IMG/VR virus record: IMGVR_UViG_3300027844_001828 | Location: 171,625-235,624 of that record | DNA length: 64,000 bases | Direction: 5' to 3' (one strand) | From: a virus | Part shown: in pieces, positions 8,018-16,098 of the stretch | Layout: each line of letters opens with the position of its first letter | Position numbering within the stretch: position 1 is the stretch's first letter | Notes under the pieces: generated by a model | What the model saw: the letters and a program-made list of their open reading frames with translations, nothing else | Databases searched by the model: none | What the model was told of the DNA's origin: nothing | Program-made: the position numbers and the translations under genes

Positions 8018-8578
8018 ATGAAAATAAGAAAAGCCGTATATGCTGGCAGCTTCGATCCTGTGACCAATGGGTATCTTGATATCATCAAGAGAGCGTCCAA
8101 AATTTTTGATGAGGTTATCGTTGCAATTGGTATGAATCCTGGTAAAACACCAATGTTTTCTGCTGATGAAAGATATAAATTTGTACATGAAGCCACGTCA
8201 GCGAAGAAATTTGGATCGTTGTTGAGCGTGACATATTCGAGGAAGGATTCTAAAAAGATAGAAAAATTTATTCTTTCGACTGAGGCCGGGGTAGATTACA
8301 GTTGCTTGACAGAAAGACGCCTTCATGGTCTTGACTATTCAATAATTGCAGCCCCAAGGAATATTTACGAGAAGTACGCCAAGGCAATCGCCAGTGAATA
8401 CATTGTTCATGGTGGTTGCACAATAAATGAATACGTGAATGGTAGACATAAGTTTTTGAAGAGCACAATAGAGTCGGATGTTTTCTTGACTGACGAATTT
8501 GCACCATCAGAAGCAATGGCTCAGGAAAACATGGAATGGGAAATTGAAAATCTTTATAAAATAGCGGGGTCAGAATAA
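8018..8578 (+). CDS. CoaD-like nucleotidyltransferase, altered active site
   Basis: The N-terminus [21 protein letters not shown] is almost the standard start of phosphopantetheine adenylyltransferase (CoaD), with GSFDP and the T/HxGH region. Here the last His of TxGH is Tyr (TNGY, residues 16-19), and the C-terminal ISSTxVR-type motif is not present. Those residues bind ATP phosphates in the family, so the protein may have lost adenylyl transfer or changed substrate. It is 186 residues against about 160 for CoaD. The next gene starts at the last base of its stop (TAATG). A GGTKAP-like loop is also missing. Confidence 0.75.
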   Translation: MKIRKAVYAGSFDPVTNGYLDIIKRASKIFDEVIVAIGMNPGKTPMFSADERYKFVHEATSAKKFGSLLSVTYSRKDSKKIEKFILSTEAGVDYSCLTERRLHGLDYSIIAAPRNIYEKYAKAIASEYIVHGGCTINEYVNGRHKFLKSTIESDVFLTDEFAPSEAMAQENMEWEIENLYKIAGSE

Positions 8579-8880
8579 TGGAATTCCCAACAGATCCAGG
8601 GAAATCAAGAATAGAAGACACAATAGGGAAGTCTTCAATAGAAAAAAAAGAAGTCGTATCATATGTTGATACTGAACATAGTGGGCTCCCTCCTGAACAT
8701 CGTCCACATCCATTGGATAGAGTCCTTGTAGATTCTTTCTCTTCGATTAGTGACTCAGAGATTAATGAATTGACTTTTTACGTTCCCATCACGGTATCAT
8801 TTAAGGACGCTGCCGAAATGGCTGAAAAGATAAAATCAATTAGAACATTGTTCCCTAATTCAACCTTGGAGAAAAGATGA
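8578..8880 (+). CDS. Hypothetical protein, 100 residues
   Basis: It is coupled to the CoaD-like gene by TAATG and to the next gene by ATGA (8877). The sequence is hydrophilic, with a conserved-looking ELTFYVPITVSF strand followed by DAAEMAEKIKSI, as in small alpha/beta domains. I do not recognise it. Confidence 0.7.
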   Translation: MEFPTDPGKSRIEDTIGKSSIEKKEVVSYVDTEHSGLPPEHRPHPLDRVLVDSFSSISDSEINELTFYVPITVSFKDAAEMAEKIKSIRTLFPNSTLEKR

Positions 8881-9155
8881 AAACATTAGACCTCAAAAAA
8901 GTAGCTGAAAAGATCGTTAATTCAGGAGGCTCTCGTAAAATGCTCATGTCATCTAAAGATTTTTGTGAGGTGTCGAAGAATAGGGATGAGCGGTTTTGGG
9001 CTGTCCATTCTTCCTTTTGGGAAGGCGGTGAGAAGTTTGTCATGGTTTGCCCATATATTATGTTGAAAATTTTGAGCCCTCGCCCCAGACGTGTCGTAAA
9101 CATGGACCCTTTCCAAGTTATAGTGAAATATTTGTCGCAAACCCCTTGGAATTAA
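8877..9155 (+). CDS. Hypothetical protein, 92 residues
   Basis: It starts in an ATGA overlap. No known motif is visible; it has one hydrophobic segment (about residues 55-70) that is probably a buried strand rather than a membrane helix. Its 3' end contains the -35 box of the PARP promoter (9146-9151). Confidence 0.65.
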   Translation: MKTLDLKKVAEKIVNSGGSRKMLMSSKDFCEVSKNRDERFWAVHSSFWEGGEKFVMVCPYIMLKILSPRPRRVVNMDPFQVIVKYLSQTPWN

Positions 9156-9173
9156 CTTTTGCTGAGATATAGT
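9146..9173 (+). promoter_or_regulatory. Promoter of the PARP gene
   Basis: TTGGAA at 9146-9151 and TATAGT at 9168-9173 have a 16-bp spacer. The PARP ATG is at 9228, giving a leader of about 48 nt with a CGGAG site 11 nt before the ATG. Confidence 0.55.
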
Positions 9174-9227
9174 GATCACGTTGATATTTAATCCAAACAA
9201 TTTCTAACTCAGATCGGAGAATATAAC

Positions 9228-10670
9228 ATGGGCCTCAAAGCACACAAGTTTGGCACACATCCGTTTGACACAACCTACGATGTGATTGATTCCGCCACAC
9301 TCCAATGCACTGACCTCAAGAAAGGGTCTAACAAGTTCTATCAGATGGAGTTACACAAAAACGCCTCTGGTTATTGGAGGATCTTCACAGCTAACGGGCG
9401 CACAGGCTCATACTCTACCCAATTGGAGCGTATGCCTGAAGACGAGACGGCAGGACGCGCAGAGTACGCAAAGATTTTCCGCACCAAGACCACCCGCAAG
9501 AGTCAGCCTTATACTAAGGTTGATGTTGTGAATTCCAACCTTGGAACAGATGCTGGGAACCAAGTTGTTCAATCAGACGACTTCGATCAGAAGAACATCA
9601 CCGTTGCCGACACAGGCAAAAAGAATAAATCAAAGAAGGTTATTCCAATCAAGATTTCTCAGTTGGTTTCCAGGCTCTACAGTGAAGCCGGTAACGCTTG
9701 TAAAAGCCAGCTTCATGGAAGTGTTCAAGCGAGTGAAGAGAACCCTCTTGGGACTCTTACAAAAACTCAGATTGAAGATGGTAGAGCCATTCTTCAAGAG
9801 GCGAATGCCATCTTGGTCGCTGACGCCACTCGTATTGACTCAATTGAATCTGAGGTTATCGCTATAACTGACAAGTTCTACAGCACTATTCCACAGGAAA
9901 TTGCTCTTCGCCCGAAAACTAAAGCCGGAGAAGATGCCCGTGATGATTGGATGCGTGGAATTGCCCTCAACAATGCTACAATCCTTGATGATAAGTTTGA
10001 TCTTCTCGACCTTCTTGGTGATGTGAAGGGAATGATGGGCGGTTTCGCCACGACAGATGAAGAAAAACGTTTGAAAGAGGCGAACTGTGAGTTTTCTGAA
10101 GTGGACAGTGCCACTTTCAAACAGGTCTGCGATCTTATTGTCAATACTCAGTCGAAGCACCACAATTGGAAGTTGAATCCAAGGCGAATTTTTTCAATGA
10201 AAAGCAAATCTCAATCAAGTCATAAAAAAACAATGGGGGAAACCGGGAATTGTCAAGAACTTTTCCATGGATCTGGATCTCAAAATATTTTGGGAATATG
10301 TAAACGAGGAATTTTAATACGTCCTCCTGGGGTCTATATTACTGGCGCGTTATTGGGAAACGGGGCTTATTTCGCTAATAATAGTACAAAATCAAGTCAA
10401 TATTCTACTGGCAGATTTGGTGGATCTGGATCTTCCAATGGAAATACTTCATTTATGTTTGTTGCCAACGTGGCTCTTGGGAAAGTGAAAAAATTAAGCA
10501 AGGGTAGCAGTTCTATTGTCAAAGCACCGAATGGTTTTGATTCTGTTATGGGGGCTGCTAATTATACAGATTGTGGATGGAGTAAACTCCTTCATGATGA
10601 ATTTGTAGTTTATGATGTTAAACAGCATACTCTTGACTACTTGATTGAATTTGAACAATCTTATAGATAG
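9228..10670 (+). CDS. Poly(ADP-ribose) polymerase homologue (WGR + regulatory + catalytic domains)
   Basis: This 480-residue protein has the full eukaryotic PARP1/2-type core. Residues about 30-100 form a WGR domain (SGYWRIFTANGRTGSYS then AEYAKIFRTKT), which senses DNA ends. Residues about 130-300 match the helical regulatory domain (NPLGTLTKTQIEDGRAIL and DKFYSTIP correspond closely to the PARP1 sequence). Residues about 330-480 are the ADP-ribosyl transferase fold with the H-Y-E triad: His347 in FHGSG, Tyr381 in GAYFANNSTKSSQY, Glu458 in HDEFVVYD. All three catalytic residues are present, so poly-ADP-ribosylation is possible in principle. PARPs transfer ADP-ribose from NAD+ to proteins or nucleic acids. 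In a phage it could modify host machinery or signal DNA damage; that is inference. It has its own promoter and follows NAD-related nucleotidyltransferases. Confidence 0.93.
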   Translation: MGLKAHKFGTHPFDTTYDVIDSATLQCTDLKKGSNKFYQMELHKNASGYWRIFTANGRTGSYSTQLERMPEDETAGRAEYAKIFRTKTTRKSQPYTKVDVVNSNLGTDAGNQVVQSDDFDQKNITVADTGKKNKSKKVIPIKISQLVSRLYSEAGNACKSQLHGSVQASEENPLGTLTKTQIEDGRAILQEANAILVADATRIDSIESEVIAITDKFYSTIPQEIALRPKTKAGEDARDDWMRGIALNNATILDDKFDLLDLLGDVKGMMGGFATTDEEKRLKEANCEFSEVDSATFKQVCDLIVNTQSKHHNWKLNPRRIFSMKSKSQSSHKKTMGETGNCQELFHGSGSQNILGICKRGILIRPPGVYITGALLGNGAYFANNSTKSSQYSTGRFGGSGSSNGNTSFMFVANVALGKVKKLSKGSSSIVKAPNGFDSVMGAANYTDCGWSKLLHDEFVVYDVKQHTLDYLIEFEQSYR

Positions 10671-10788
10671 AGAGGGATTTAACTTTAAGGGTATACTATT
10701 GACGAGAGAGAGATTTCTGGTCCAGAAGTAGAGAAGAAAAAAAATATTTTTAATCCAGAGCTTGAATCACCGAGATGAGGGGGTTATA

Positions 10789-11409
10789 TTGAAAACAGTA
10801 AGAACAACAGTGGATGGAAAGACTGAGTTTGAGATGATCGAGGAAGGTGCGGTTGTGGCGGCTTGCAAATACACTCAGGGAAACGCATCGTTCATACCAA
10901 CCATTTCAAATCTTAAGGTGAAGCTAAGTGAGAGAAAGAAAGGGTACGCTCGAAAACTAATGATGAAGATCATGGAAGGGTTTGGCCCTCCGATCCAACT
11001 ACAGGCGATACCATTTAGAGATTTGGGAGAGAAACAAGATCCTATCACAGTTGAAGATCTAAGAAAATTTTATGAGTCATTGGGTTTTGAAGGATTGCCA
11101 GGAACAAAGTTTATGCTCTGGTATTTGAAAGACAATGATGAGAACATAGCCACGAAGCAATTCTCTTTGTATCTATGGGAAGCGAGACTAACGAACATCG
11201 AAGGTATCTTTGGTACAGGAAAAACTGAAAAGGAATCAATTGGAGATCTTGTTTCAAGGTATCCAGTAATTTTCGGAGTCAAGAACATTGGAAAATCAGA
11301 AGACAACGATGCTTGGGCAACTGGAGATCTTGCTTCAAGGTATCCAACAATTTTCGGAGTTAAGAACATCGGAAAATCAGAAGACAAAGAAGTGGCGGCA
11401 ACTCATTAG
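10789..11409 (+). CDS. GNAT acetyltransferase with C-terminal 27-residue repeats
   Basis: A TTG start at 10789 follows GAGGGGG by 5 nt; an earlier TTG at 10762 is possible. Residues about 45-115 show a GNAT core: SNLKVKLSERKKGYARKLM is motif A, with RxxGxA binding acetyl-CoA pyrophosphate, and DLRKFYESLGFEGLPG is the motif B helix and turn. After the core, a sequence beginning GDL(V/A)SRYP and ending IGKSED occurs twice, encoded by an 81-bp near-identical direct repeat (11242-11322 and 11323-11388). The repeated tail may bind a partner. Substrate unknown. Confidence 0.75.
   Translation: MKTVRTTVDGKTEFEMIEEGAVVAACKYTQGNASFIPTISNLKVKLSERKKGYARKLMMKIMEGFGPPIQLQAIPFRDLGEKQDPITVEDLRKFYESLGFEGLPGTKFMLWYLKDNDENIATKQFSLYLWEARLTNIEGIFGTGKTEKESIGDLVSRYPVIFGVKNIGKSEDNDAWATGDLASRYPTIFGVKNIGKSEDKEVAATH
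11242..11388 (+). repeat. 81-bp tandem repeat inside the GNAT gene
   Basis: The unit starting GGAGATCTTG occurs at 11242 and 11323 with few substitutions. The period of 81 keeps the reading frame, so copy changes would alter tail length without breaking the gene. Confidence 0.8.
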
Positions 11410-11410
11410 A

Positions 11411-11608
11411 GTGTTAAGTGTTGAGGGAGAACTTGTTAATATTGTCATCCCTGGATTTAGTGCCACAGAAGTGATCACCATTACAACTGATAACATTCCA
11501 TCCGAAGTTTTATCAATTTTTGAACCAGACACAAGGGTTTATGCAAGAGTTAATATTGGGGTGGAAGATTCCCAACACCTTGATTTTTCAGATTGGAGTA
11601 CATCATGA
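11411..11608 (+). CDS. Hypothetical protein, 65 residues
   Basis: A GTG at 11411 lies directly after the GNAT stop. The product is a beta-rich acidic protein (LVNIVIPGF, EVITITTDNIP, TRVYARVNIGV) with no known motif. Its stop overlaps the next ATG (ATGA at 11605), which supports the reading frame. Confidence 0.55.
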   Translation: MLSVEGELVNIVIPGFSATEVITITTDNIPSEVLSIFEPDTRVYARVNIGVEDSQHLDFSDWSTS

Positions 11609-12417
11609 GATATAGAATAACACTCTCAAACTCCACCGTCCCCTTGATTGCCAGAAAACATTTTTCAACCAGATGCCATGTTTGCAATAGTTTGTTTACC
11701 AGACATGGTTGTTCAAATTGTCCGCCAAGTCCAAGATATAACACCAAACAAAAAACAGGAGAGAGCAAGATGCAAAAGACATTGACAGTAGCAGTGAGTG
11801 ACGAAATCCACAATGGATTTGTAGCCAACGGCTGTGAATTCAGCGCCCATGACATCACCGTTGCCATTCGTAAAAAGATCAACGCGGGCGATTTGGAGAT
11901 TCACGGTCTTCCGTTTCAAGATGTTGACGGGACTCCGAATACGCAGCGTATCGAACATGACGCTGTACGAACTGAAGTTCATGGTGTCTGTGGTGTTGAT
12001 AACATCACCGGATATGCTCGCAAGTGGAACAGAACTGTCGGCTATTTTAGCTGGACCTTAGATGCTGCCACCGATGACGATGACGATGACTTCGTAAACA
12101 TTGCAACCAAGGATGGCACTTCCGTTATCTGGAATTCGCAAACACCAGCGCCCGCCCTCCCGCCAAAGACGCCGACGATCAAGGCCAATGCGGCGGCAAA
12201 TCCGAATGATCATATCGTCATCGGAAAGATCCTAAACTATGTCAATGGCAGAGTTAACGATGGTGTCAACCCCACGTTGAAGGCAACACAGAGTTGCATC
12301 AAGCGTAACCCTCTTACGGTCAGACAAATCTCTGATATCGTACAGAACAATGGTTACAAGATCAGCAATGATGGAGGAAAGGCGTACTGTTATTCCGAAA
12401 TCACACCCTCAAGCTAA
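11605..12417 (+). CDS. Zinc-finger-headed hypothetical protein
   Basis: The 270-residue product has a possible zinc knuckle CHVC...CSNC at about residues 24-39, then a second possible start at 11770 with a better AGGAGA site, so a shorter 215-residue form may be made. The rest has an acidic run of six Asp (about 160), a Pro/Ala linker (about 185) and a helical C-terminal part with repeated polar helices (TVRQISDIVQNNGYKIS) that could be a helix-turn-helix. Function unknown. A terminator follows at 12439. Confidence 0.65.
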   Translation: MRYRITLSNSTVPLIARKHFSTRCHVCNSLFTRHGCSNCPPSPRYNTKQKTGESKMQKTLTVAVSDEIHNGFVANGCEFSAHDITVAIRKKINAGDLEIHGLPFQDVDGTPNTQRIEHDAVRTEVHGVCGVDNITGYARKWNRTVGYFSWTLDAATDDDDDDFVNIATKDGTSVIWNSQTPAPALPPKTPTIKANAAANPNDHIVIGKILNYVNGRVNDGVNPTLKATQSCIKRNPLTVRQISDIVQNNGYKISNDGGKAYCYSEITPSS

Positions 12418-12438
12418 TTCGCGGGGTCATGGTATAAT

Positions 12439-12474
12439 AAGATGAGGGCTGCGAAAGCGGTCCTCATCTTTTGG
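12439..12474 (+). terminator. Intrinsic terminator
   Basis: GATGAGG.CTGC pairs with GCGG.CCTCATC around a GAAA tetraloop and is followed by TTTT. It closes the PARP-to-11605 group. Confidence 0.85.
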
Positions 12475-12508
12475 TTATAACTAAACTATTGCTAATATAG
12501 GTAAATAT

Positions 12509-12808
12509 ATGGATCAGTATAGAAATCAGGTAGACCGCTTCCTCATGGCATTTAATTCAATGAGTGCCCTGGTGAAGATTCATATGATAATGTTCGATGT
12601 ATCAACTAAAACATTATCATTCTCTGTCTCATTAGAGATTTATGACAAGTATCTCAATGATGATAAGTATGGTAGCATGAACAATTTCGTTCATTTGTCT
12701 CAGGCTTTTTTCGACCAAATACACGTGATTTCGAATTCATACTTCGGTGAATCTGTTGATTGGGACGAGGTCAATCAAATAGGAATGGTAAAAGTAGCTA
12801 TAAAATGA
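12509..12808 (+). CDS. Hypothetical protein, 99 residues
   Basis: It begins with ATG after an AT-rich leader. The product is mixed alpha/beta with two likely strands (MIMFDVSTKTLSFSVSLEIYD) and an acidic C-terminal half. No family recognised. Confidence 0.65.
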   Translation: MDQYRNQVDRFLMAFNSMSALVKIHMIMFDVSTKTLSFSVSLEIYDKYLNDDKYGSMNNFVHLSQAFFDQIHVISNSYFGESVDWDEVNQIGMVKVAIK

Positions 12809-12879
12809 TGCAGGGGTTTTAGATTCAATTAATGAATAAATATCTTGTGGTTTAATTTTTATACTAGGGTCATTAAATA

Positions 12880-14487
12880 ATGAAAATAAAAACAGTAAGA
12901 GTCGCTCAAGATGCCAATACTCAAATTAGACAAGATGCAGAAATTGCATTGGCAAACATAATTCAGTATCTTAGCAATCAAAATGTTGATAAGGCAGTGG
13001 TTGATAATTTTTATGATGAGCTTGTCGGTGAGATCTCAAACATTGAGCTTGAAGGCAGAGAAGAAGAGATCGCAAGTATTTACATAGCGAACACTGTCTT
13101 GGCCGACCTTGTTAAAAACATTAAGATTTTAGATGCGGACAAAGATAGAGGTGCCTCCGCCGAGGATGTTGGATATTTAATAGAGCAGACTTATGGGGCT
13201 GGTATTATTGATGCGATCAATGCAAATCCAGACAAGTTGACCCCAGCAGAGATGGATGAGAATATATCAATCGCCACAGGCGGTCTGGATTTCACTCAGA
13301 AGTTTTTCAATCTCATTCCACATATAAGAGATTCGGCCACCACAGTGGCCGCTTACGATTTCAAGAGTGTGTTCGTGGCGTATGCCACAGAAGTAGATCT
13401 TCAAGACGGAGATAGTGAAGAACTAAAGAATATTCAATCCGTTTACCTCGCAATGTTATTGAAAGGGCATTTCAATGCAGATGATCTAAACGCATCATTC
13501 ATTAAATTAAAAGAAGTCGTGTCATCAAACAGGGCGAATCAGAGTCTTGAGCAAATCTGGTCCAGATATAATGATGCCGAAGATAAAGAAATTCCATTAA
13601 GAGATGCGATGGCGGCAATCAATGAGGCTACAACTTCACTTGAGAAATCGGTTTTTGGAACGGAAACATTTAAGGGTGAAGAAATTTCAGAACCAATGAC
13701 CTTCTCTGACGAACCAATGTTCTTCTCTGACGAGCCAACGGTTGAAGAGCAATCTTCTGCGCTCGTCCCAACACCAGGGAATAAACAAGAAGAACCAGCG
13801 GCACAAGCGCCTGCGCAAGAAACGCCGCCGCCGAGTATGGACCCGTCGCCGCCGAAACCGACGCCGCCGAGTATGGACCCACCGCCGCCGAGTATGGACC
13901 CGCCTATTCCACCTGACGTGAAAGAAGAGGAAAAGCCAGAACCACTTCCGGGCGAAACACAATCTCAGTACAATGAAAGAGCAAAGAGAATTGAAATAGC
14001 CGATGACGCCGAAGAAGAAGCGGCGATGGGTGTTATTTACAAAACGTTGAAAAGTCTTAAGATGGCGGACATGAGAATTCGTGCCGCTTGGGAACGTTAT
14101 AGATCCGGGGGAGAGTTTAACGACTTGAAGCAGGAGGTTGAAAAATATTTCTATGTAGAGTTGACGAATGTCGGCTCTGGTATTAAAGGAAAGATGAATG
14201 AAGGAGATCAGGCGGCGAAAGCGAAGGATGACCTTGGCTCTGCCGCTAACCAGAATACTCAGAATATGAATGAACAGGATATTAATGCTGACTTCAGTGC
14301 TTTCGGCTACGACACCGGATACATGGACCCAAATCAAACGTGGACAAGCGTGACTCTTAATAGGCTACCCAAAACTGCGAACTCAGGATTGGAGTTAAGA
14401 CTAAGAATGGAAGACCCATTACCACCTGTCTATAGGGGGCTGATACCTTCACAGTCATCAGATTCTTTCTCTTTGATAAGAAAATAG
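12880..14487 (+). CDS. Large hypothetical protein with Pro-rich hinge
   Basis: The 535-residue acidic protein has a helical N-terminal half (residues 1-260), a low-complexity hinge (about 268-365) with repeats of EEPMTFSDEP type and of P(P)SMDP(P/S)PP, and a second helical domain (365-535) with a basic helical stretch. Two folded halves linked by a Pro/Glu hinge are common in phage structural or scaffold-like proteins, but I see no diagnostic motif. The Pro-rich segment is encoded by GCCGCCGAGTATGGACCC-type repeats at 13827-13905 that could expand or contract. Confidence 0.7.
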   Translation: MKIKTVRVAQDANTQIRQDAEIALANIIQYLSNQNVDKAVVDNFYDELVGEISNIELEGREEEIASIYIANTVLADLVKNIKILDADKDRGASAEDVGYLIEQTYGAGIIDAINANPDKLTPAEMDENISIATGGLDFTQKFFNLIPHIRDSATTVAAYDFKSVFVAYATEVDLQDGDSEELKNIQSVYLAMLLKGHFNADDLNASFIKLKEVVSSNRANQSLEQIWSRYNDAEDKEIPLRDAMAAINEATTSLEKSVFGTETFKGEEISEPMTFSDEPMFFSDEPTVEEQSSALVPTPGNKQEEPAAQAPAQETPPPSMDPSPPKPTPPSMDPPPPSMDPPIPPDVKEEEKPEPLPGETQSQYNERAKRIEIADDAEEEAAMGVIYKTLKSLKMADMRIRAAWERYRSGGEFNDLKQEVEKYFYVELTNVGSGIKGKMNEGDQAAKAKDDLGSAANQNTQNMNEQDINADFSAFGYDTGYMDPNQTWTSVTLNRLPKTANSGLELRLRMEDPLPPVYRGLIPSQSSDSFSLIRK

Positions 14488-14498
14488 GTCAAACAGGT

Positions 14499-14526
14499 TT
14501 GTAAAGCCGCATTGTTGGGTTATGGT
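14499..14526 (+). promoter_or_regulatory. Promoter of the TTGTAA/TATGGT class
   Basis: TTGTAA (14499-14504), 16 bp, TATGGT (14521-14526), preceded by TTGGG. An ATG lies 5 bp downstream at 14532, but the likely gene start is 14584. Confidence 0.65.
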
Positions 14527-14583
14527 ATTGGATGCTGAGCAAATCAGCTTCAACCAAAACAGAATATAACAATGAGGTGTCTG

Positions 14584-14844
14584 ATGACCACGAACAAGCA
14601 GATCGAAGAACTTCGCGAAGAGAACCGTGCCCTCAAGGCCAATCTCGCCAGAGCCAAGGGTTTGTTTCGTTCTCTTGAGTCAATGTTGGACATCAACGCC
14701 TCAATTCTCAAGGGCGACACCACGGGGTGTCACGACGCTTGGCGTTATACGGAAAAGGCAACATTTAACCTTCGCTCATTCTTTGACAGAGTTTATGGGG
14801 TAAAAGAACTCGTGGAGAAGAGCCGTGCAGAAAACCATTCATGA
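14584..14844 (+). CDS. Small coiled-coil protein
   Basis: The ATG at 14584 follows GAGGTG by 5 nt. The 86-residue product begins with a clear heptad pattern (IEELREENRALKANLARAKGL, about residues 6-26) and a second helix. No enzyme motif. Its 3' end overlaps the FHA gene by 20 bp. Confidence 0.65.
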   Translation: MTTNKQIEELREENRALKANLARAKGLFRSLESMLDINASILKGDTTGCHDAWRYTEKATFNLRSFFDRVYGVKELVEKSRAENHS

Positions 14845-15397
14845 TACGATAGAGTTCAAACCGGAATTGGTGTTTTTATCTTCGAAATACGGTAAGAAAG
14901 GGGGCATCTTCTCTCTTACCAACATTCCGATTGGAGAATCTATAACGATTGGGCGAAGCCCTAATTGTGACGTTTCGCGTCCGACAAGTAGTGCCTTAAG
15001 TAAAATACACTACAAAATCGTTAGGGTGGAGACCAAAAGGTTTGTTCTTGAAGACTGTGATAGCACGAATGGAACATTCATCAATGGTTTGCAAGCTCAT
15101 GAATCAAATATTGATGCCGGTGACATTATAGGCTCCGGTGATATTGAGATCTTGTTTAATGATGGCAATCCTCTCAACACAAAGAACAAGGCAGTAATTG
15201 ATTGGACTACAGAAAGTTTCAATGCCGAAGACATGGACAGCTTGAACCCATTCAACAATGGTGATTCAGCAATCGATAAAATTAAAAAGAAAAAGACTGA
15301 CTTAACGGTTAAGGTGATTTTATTTACCTTAGTCATCATCGCTTGCTTGGTCGGCGGATCATTGCTCGCATTATTAATCGGATTGGGGATACTCTAA
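14825..15397 (+). CDS. FHA-domain membrane protein
   Basis: GTG start. Residues 15-110 form a forkhead-associated domain: GRSPNCDVS (43-51), SKIH (59-62) and DSTNGTFING (79-88) hold the Arg, Ser/His and Asn that bind phosphothreonine. Residues about 162-188 are one hydrophobic helix at the extreme C-terminus, so the FHA domain would face the cytoplasm from a tail anchor. The following genes are GspF-like and pseudopilin-like, and FHA proteins are known partners of secretion systems and of phospho-signalling. Here it may recruit a phosphorylated component to the membrane. Confidence 0.85.
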   Translation: MQKTIHDTIEFKPELVFLSSKYGKKGGIFSLTNIPIGESITIGRSPNCDVSRPTSSALSKIHYKIVRVETKRFVLEDCDSTNGTFINGLQAHESNIDAGDIIGSGDIEILFNDGNPLNTKNKAVIDWTTESFNAEDMDSLNPFNNGDSAIDKIKKKKTDLTVKVILFTLVIIACLVGGSLLALLIGLGIL

Positions 15398-15922
15398 ATG
15401 GAATATAAATACAAGGCAATGGATGGGCAAGGCAAAGAGTGTAAAGGAACTGTTGCTGCCAAGAGCGAGAATGAGGCCTGTTCTCTTATCAAAGAAATGG
15501 GTCAGTTCCCAATAAGTATTACCCCTGTTGGAGCCGAAAATGGTGAGAAAGAACATAGTAAGGCTCGTAAAGGTTTCGCTCTCATTATGGACAACCTCAA
15601 AGAGGCGGTTGAGACCTGGGATGGGCCAAACAAAGATGAGCCCGAATTGTCCGATTTAGAACGGGAGACCTCAAACGCTCTTAAACTCTCAGGGTTCGGC
15701 AAACACATAGTTGATTTTGTTTGCAAGTGCGTCAAAGACCGCAAGAATCCAAAGGAAGTTTTGCTTCACATGTATACAGCAGAACAAGAACTCCCCATTC
15801 AATTGTTGTTCGCATGGATCGAGAATCCCACCGATGAAAATGTGAAAAAACTTGGAAAGAGATTGAATATTGACATAGACAAGACTATCTTGAACATGGA
15901 GCAAGAAAATGCAAAGGAATGA
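15398..15922 (+). CDS. GspF/PilC N-terminal-like protein
   Basis: The start YKYKAMDGQGKECKGTVAA, then SENEACSLIKEMGQFPISI, matches the short N-terminal segment of type II secretion/type IV pilus platform proteins (GspF/PilC). The rest (residues 50-174) has no transmembrane helices and does not resemble the GspF core, so this is a stand-alone cytoplasmic module. It starts at the base after the FHA stop. The gene could be an adapter that mimics or competes with a host pilus platform. Confidence 0.65.
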   Translation: MEYKYKAMDGQGKECKGTVAAKSENEACSLIKEMGQFPISITPVGAENGEKEHSKARKGFALIMDNLKEAVETWDGPNKDEPELSDLERETSNALKLSGFGKHIVDFVCKCVKDRKNPKEVLLHMYTAEQELPIQLLFAWIENPTDENVKKLGKRLNIDIDKTILNMEQENAKE

Positions 15923-16019
15923 CACGCGAGTAATTGAACCATTCGGTTTTATGGGATTCTTTTTCTTGTTATGTTTGGAGGGGAGGCAGGTTCCCCAAGA
16001 AACAACAGACCTAAGATGA
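15909..16019 (+). CDS. Micro-protein, 36 residues
   Basis: It starts inside the end of the previous gene and ends in an ATGA overlap with the next. It has a short hydrophobic core (FGFMGFFFLLCL). Support comes only from coupling and position. Confidence 0.35.
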   Translation: MQRNDTRVIEPFGFMGFFFLLCLEGRQVPQETTDLR

Positions 16020-16078
16020 ATCCGTGGTTCATTGTGTCAGTAATTTTTGCGGAGGCAATCTTAATTATAATAGTTTAA
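16016..16078 (+). CDS. Micro-protein, 20-residue membrane helix
   Basis: The ATG overlaps the previous stop. The 20-residue product is nearly all hydrophobic (FIVSVIFAEAILIIIV), so it would be one membrane helix. Confidence 0.35.
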   Translation: MNPWFIVSVIFAEAILIIIV

Positions 16079-16098
16079 CATAAACATCGAGAATTAAA

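Noticed and set aside
13687-14337. Minus-strand frame of about 216 residues with RRR/HTRRRW repeats
   Set aside because: It is the antisense of the Pro-rich hinge in 12880-14487 and has no ribosome binding site.
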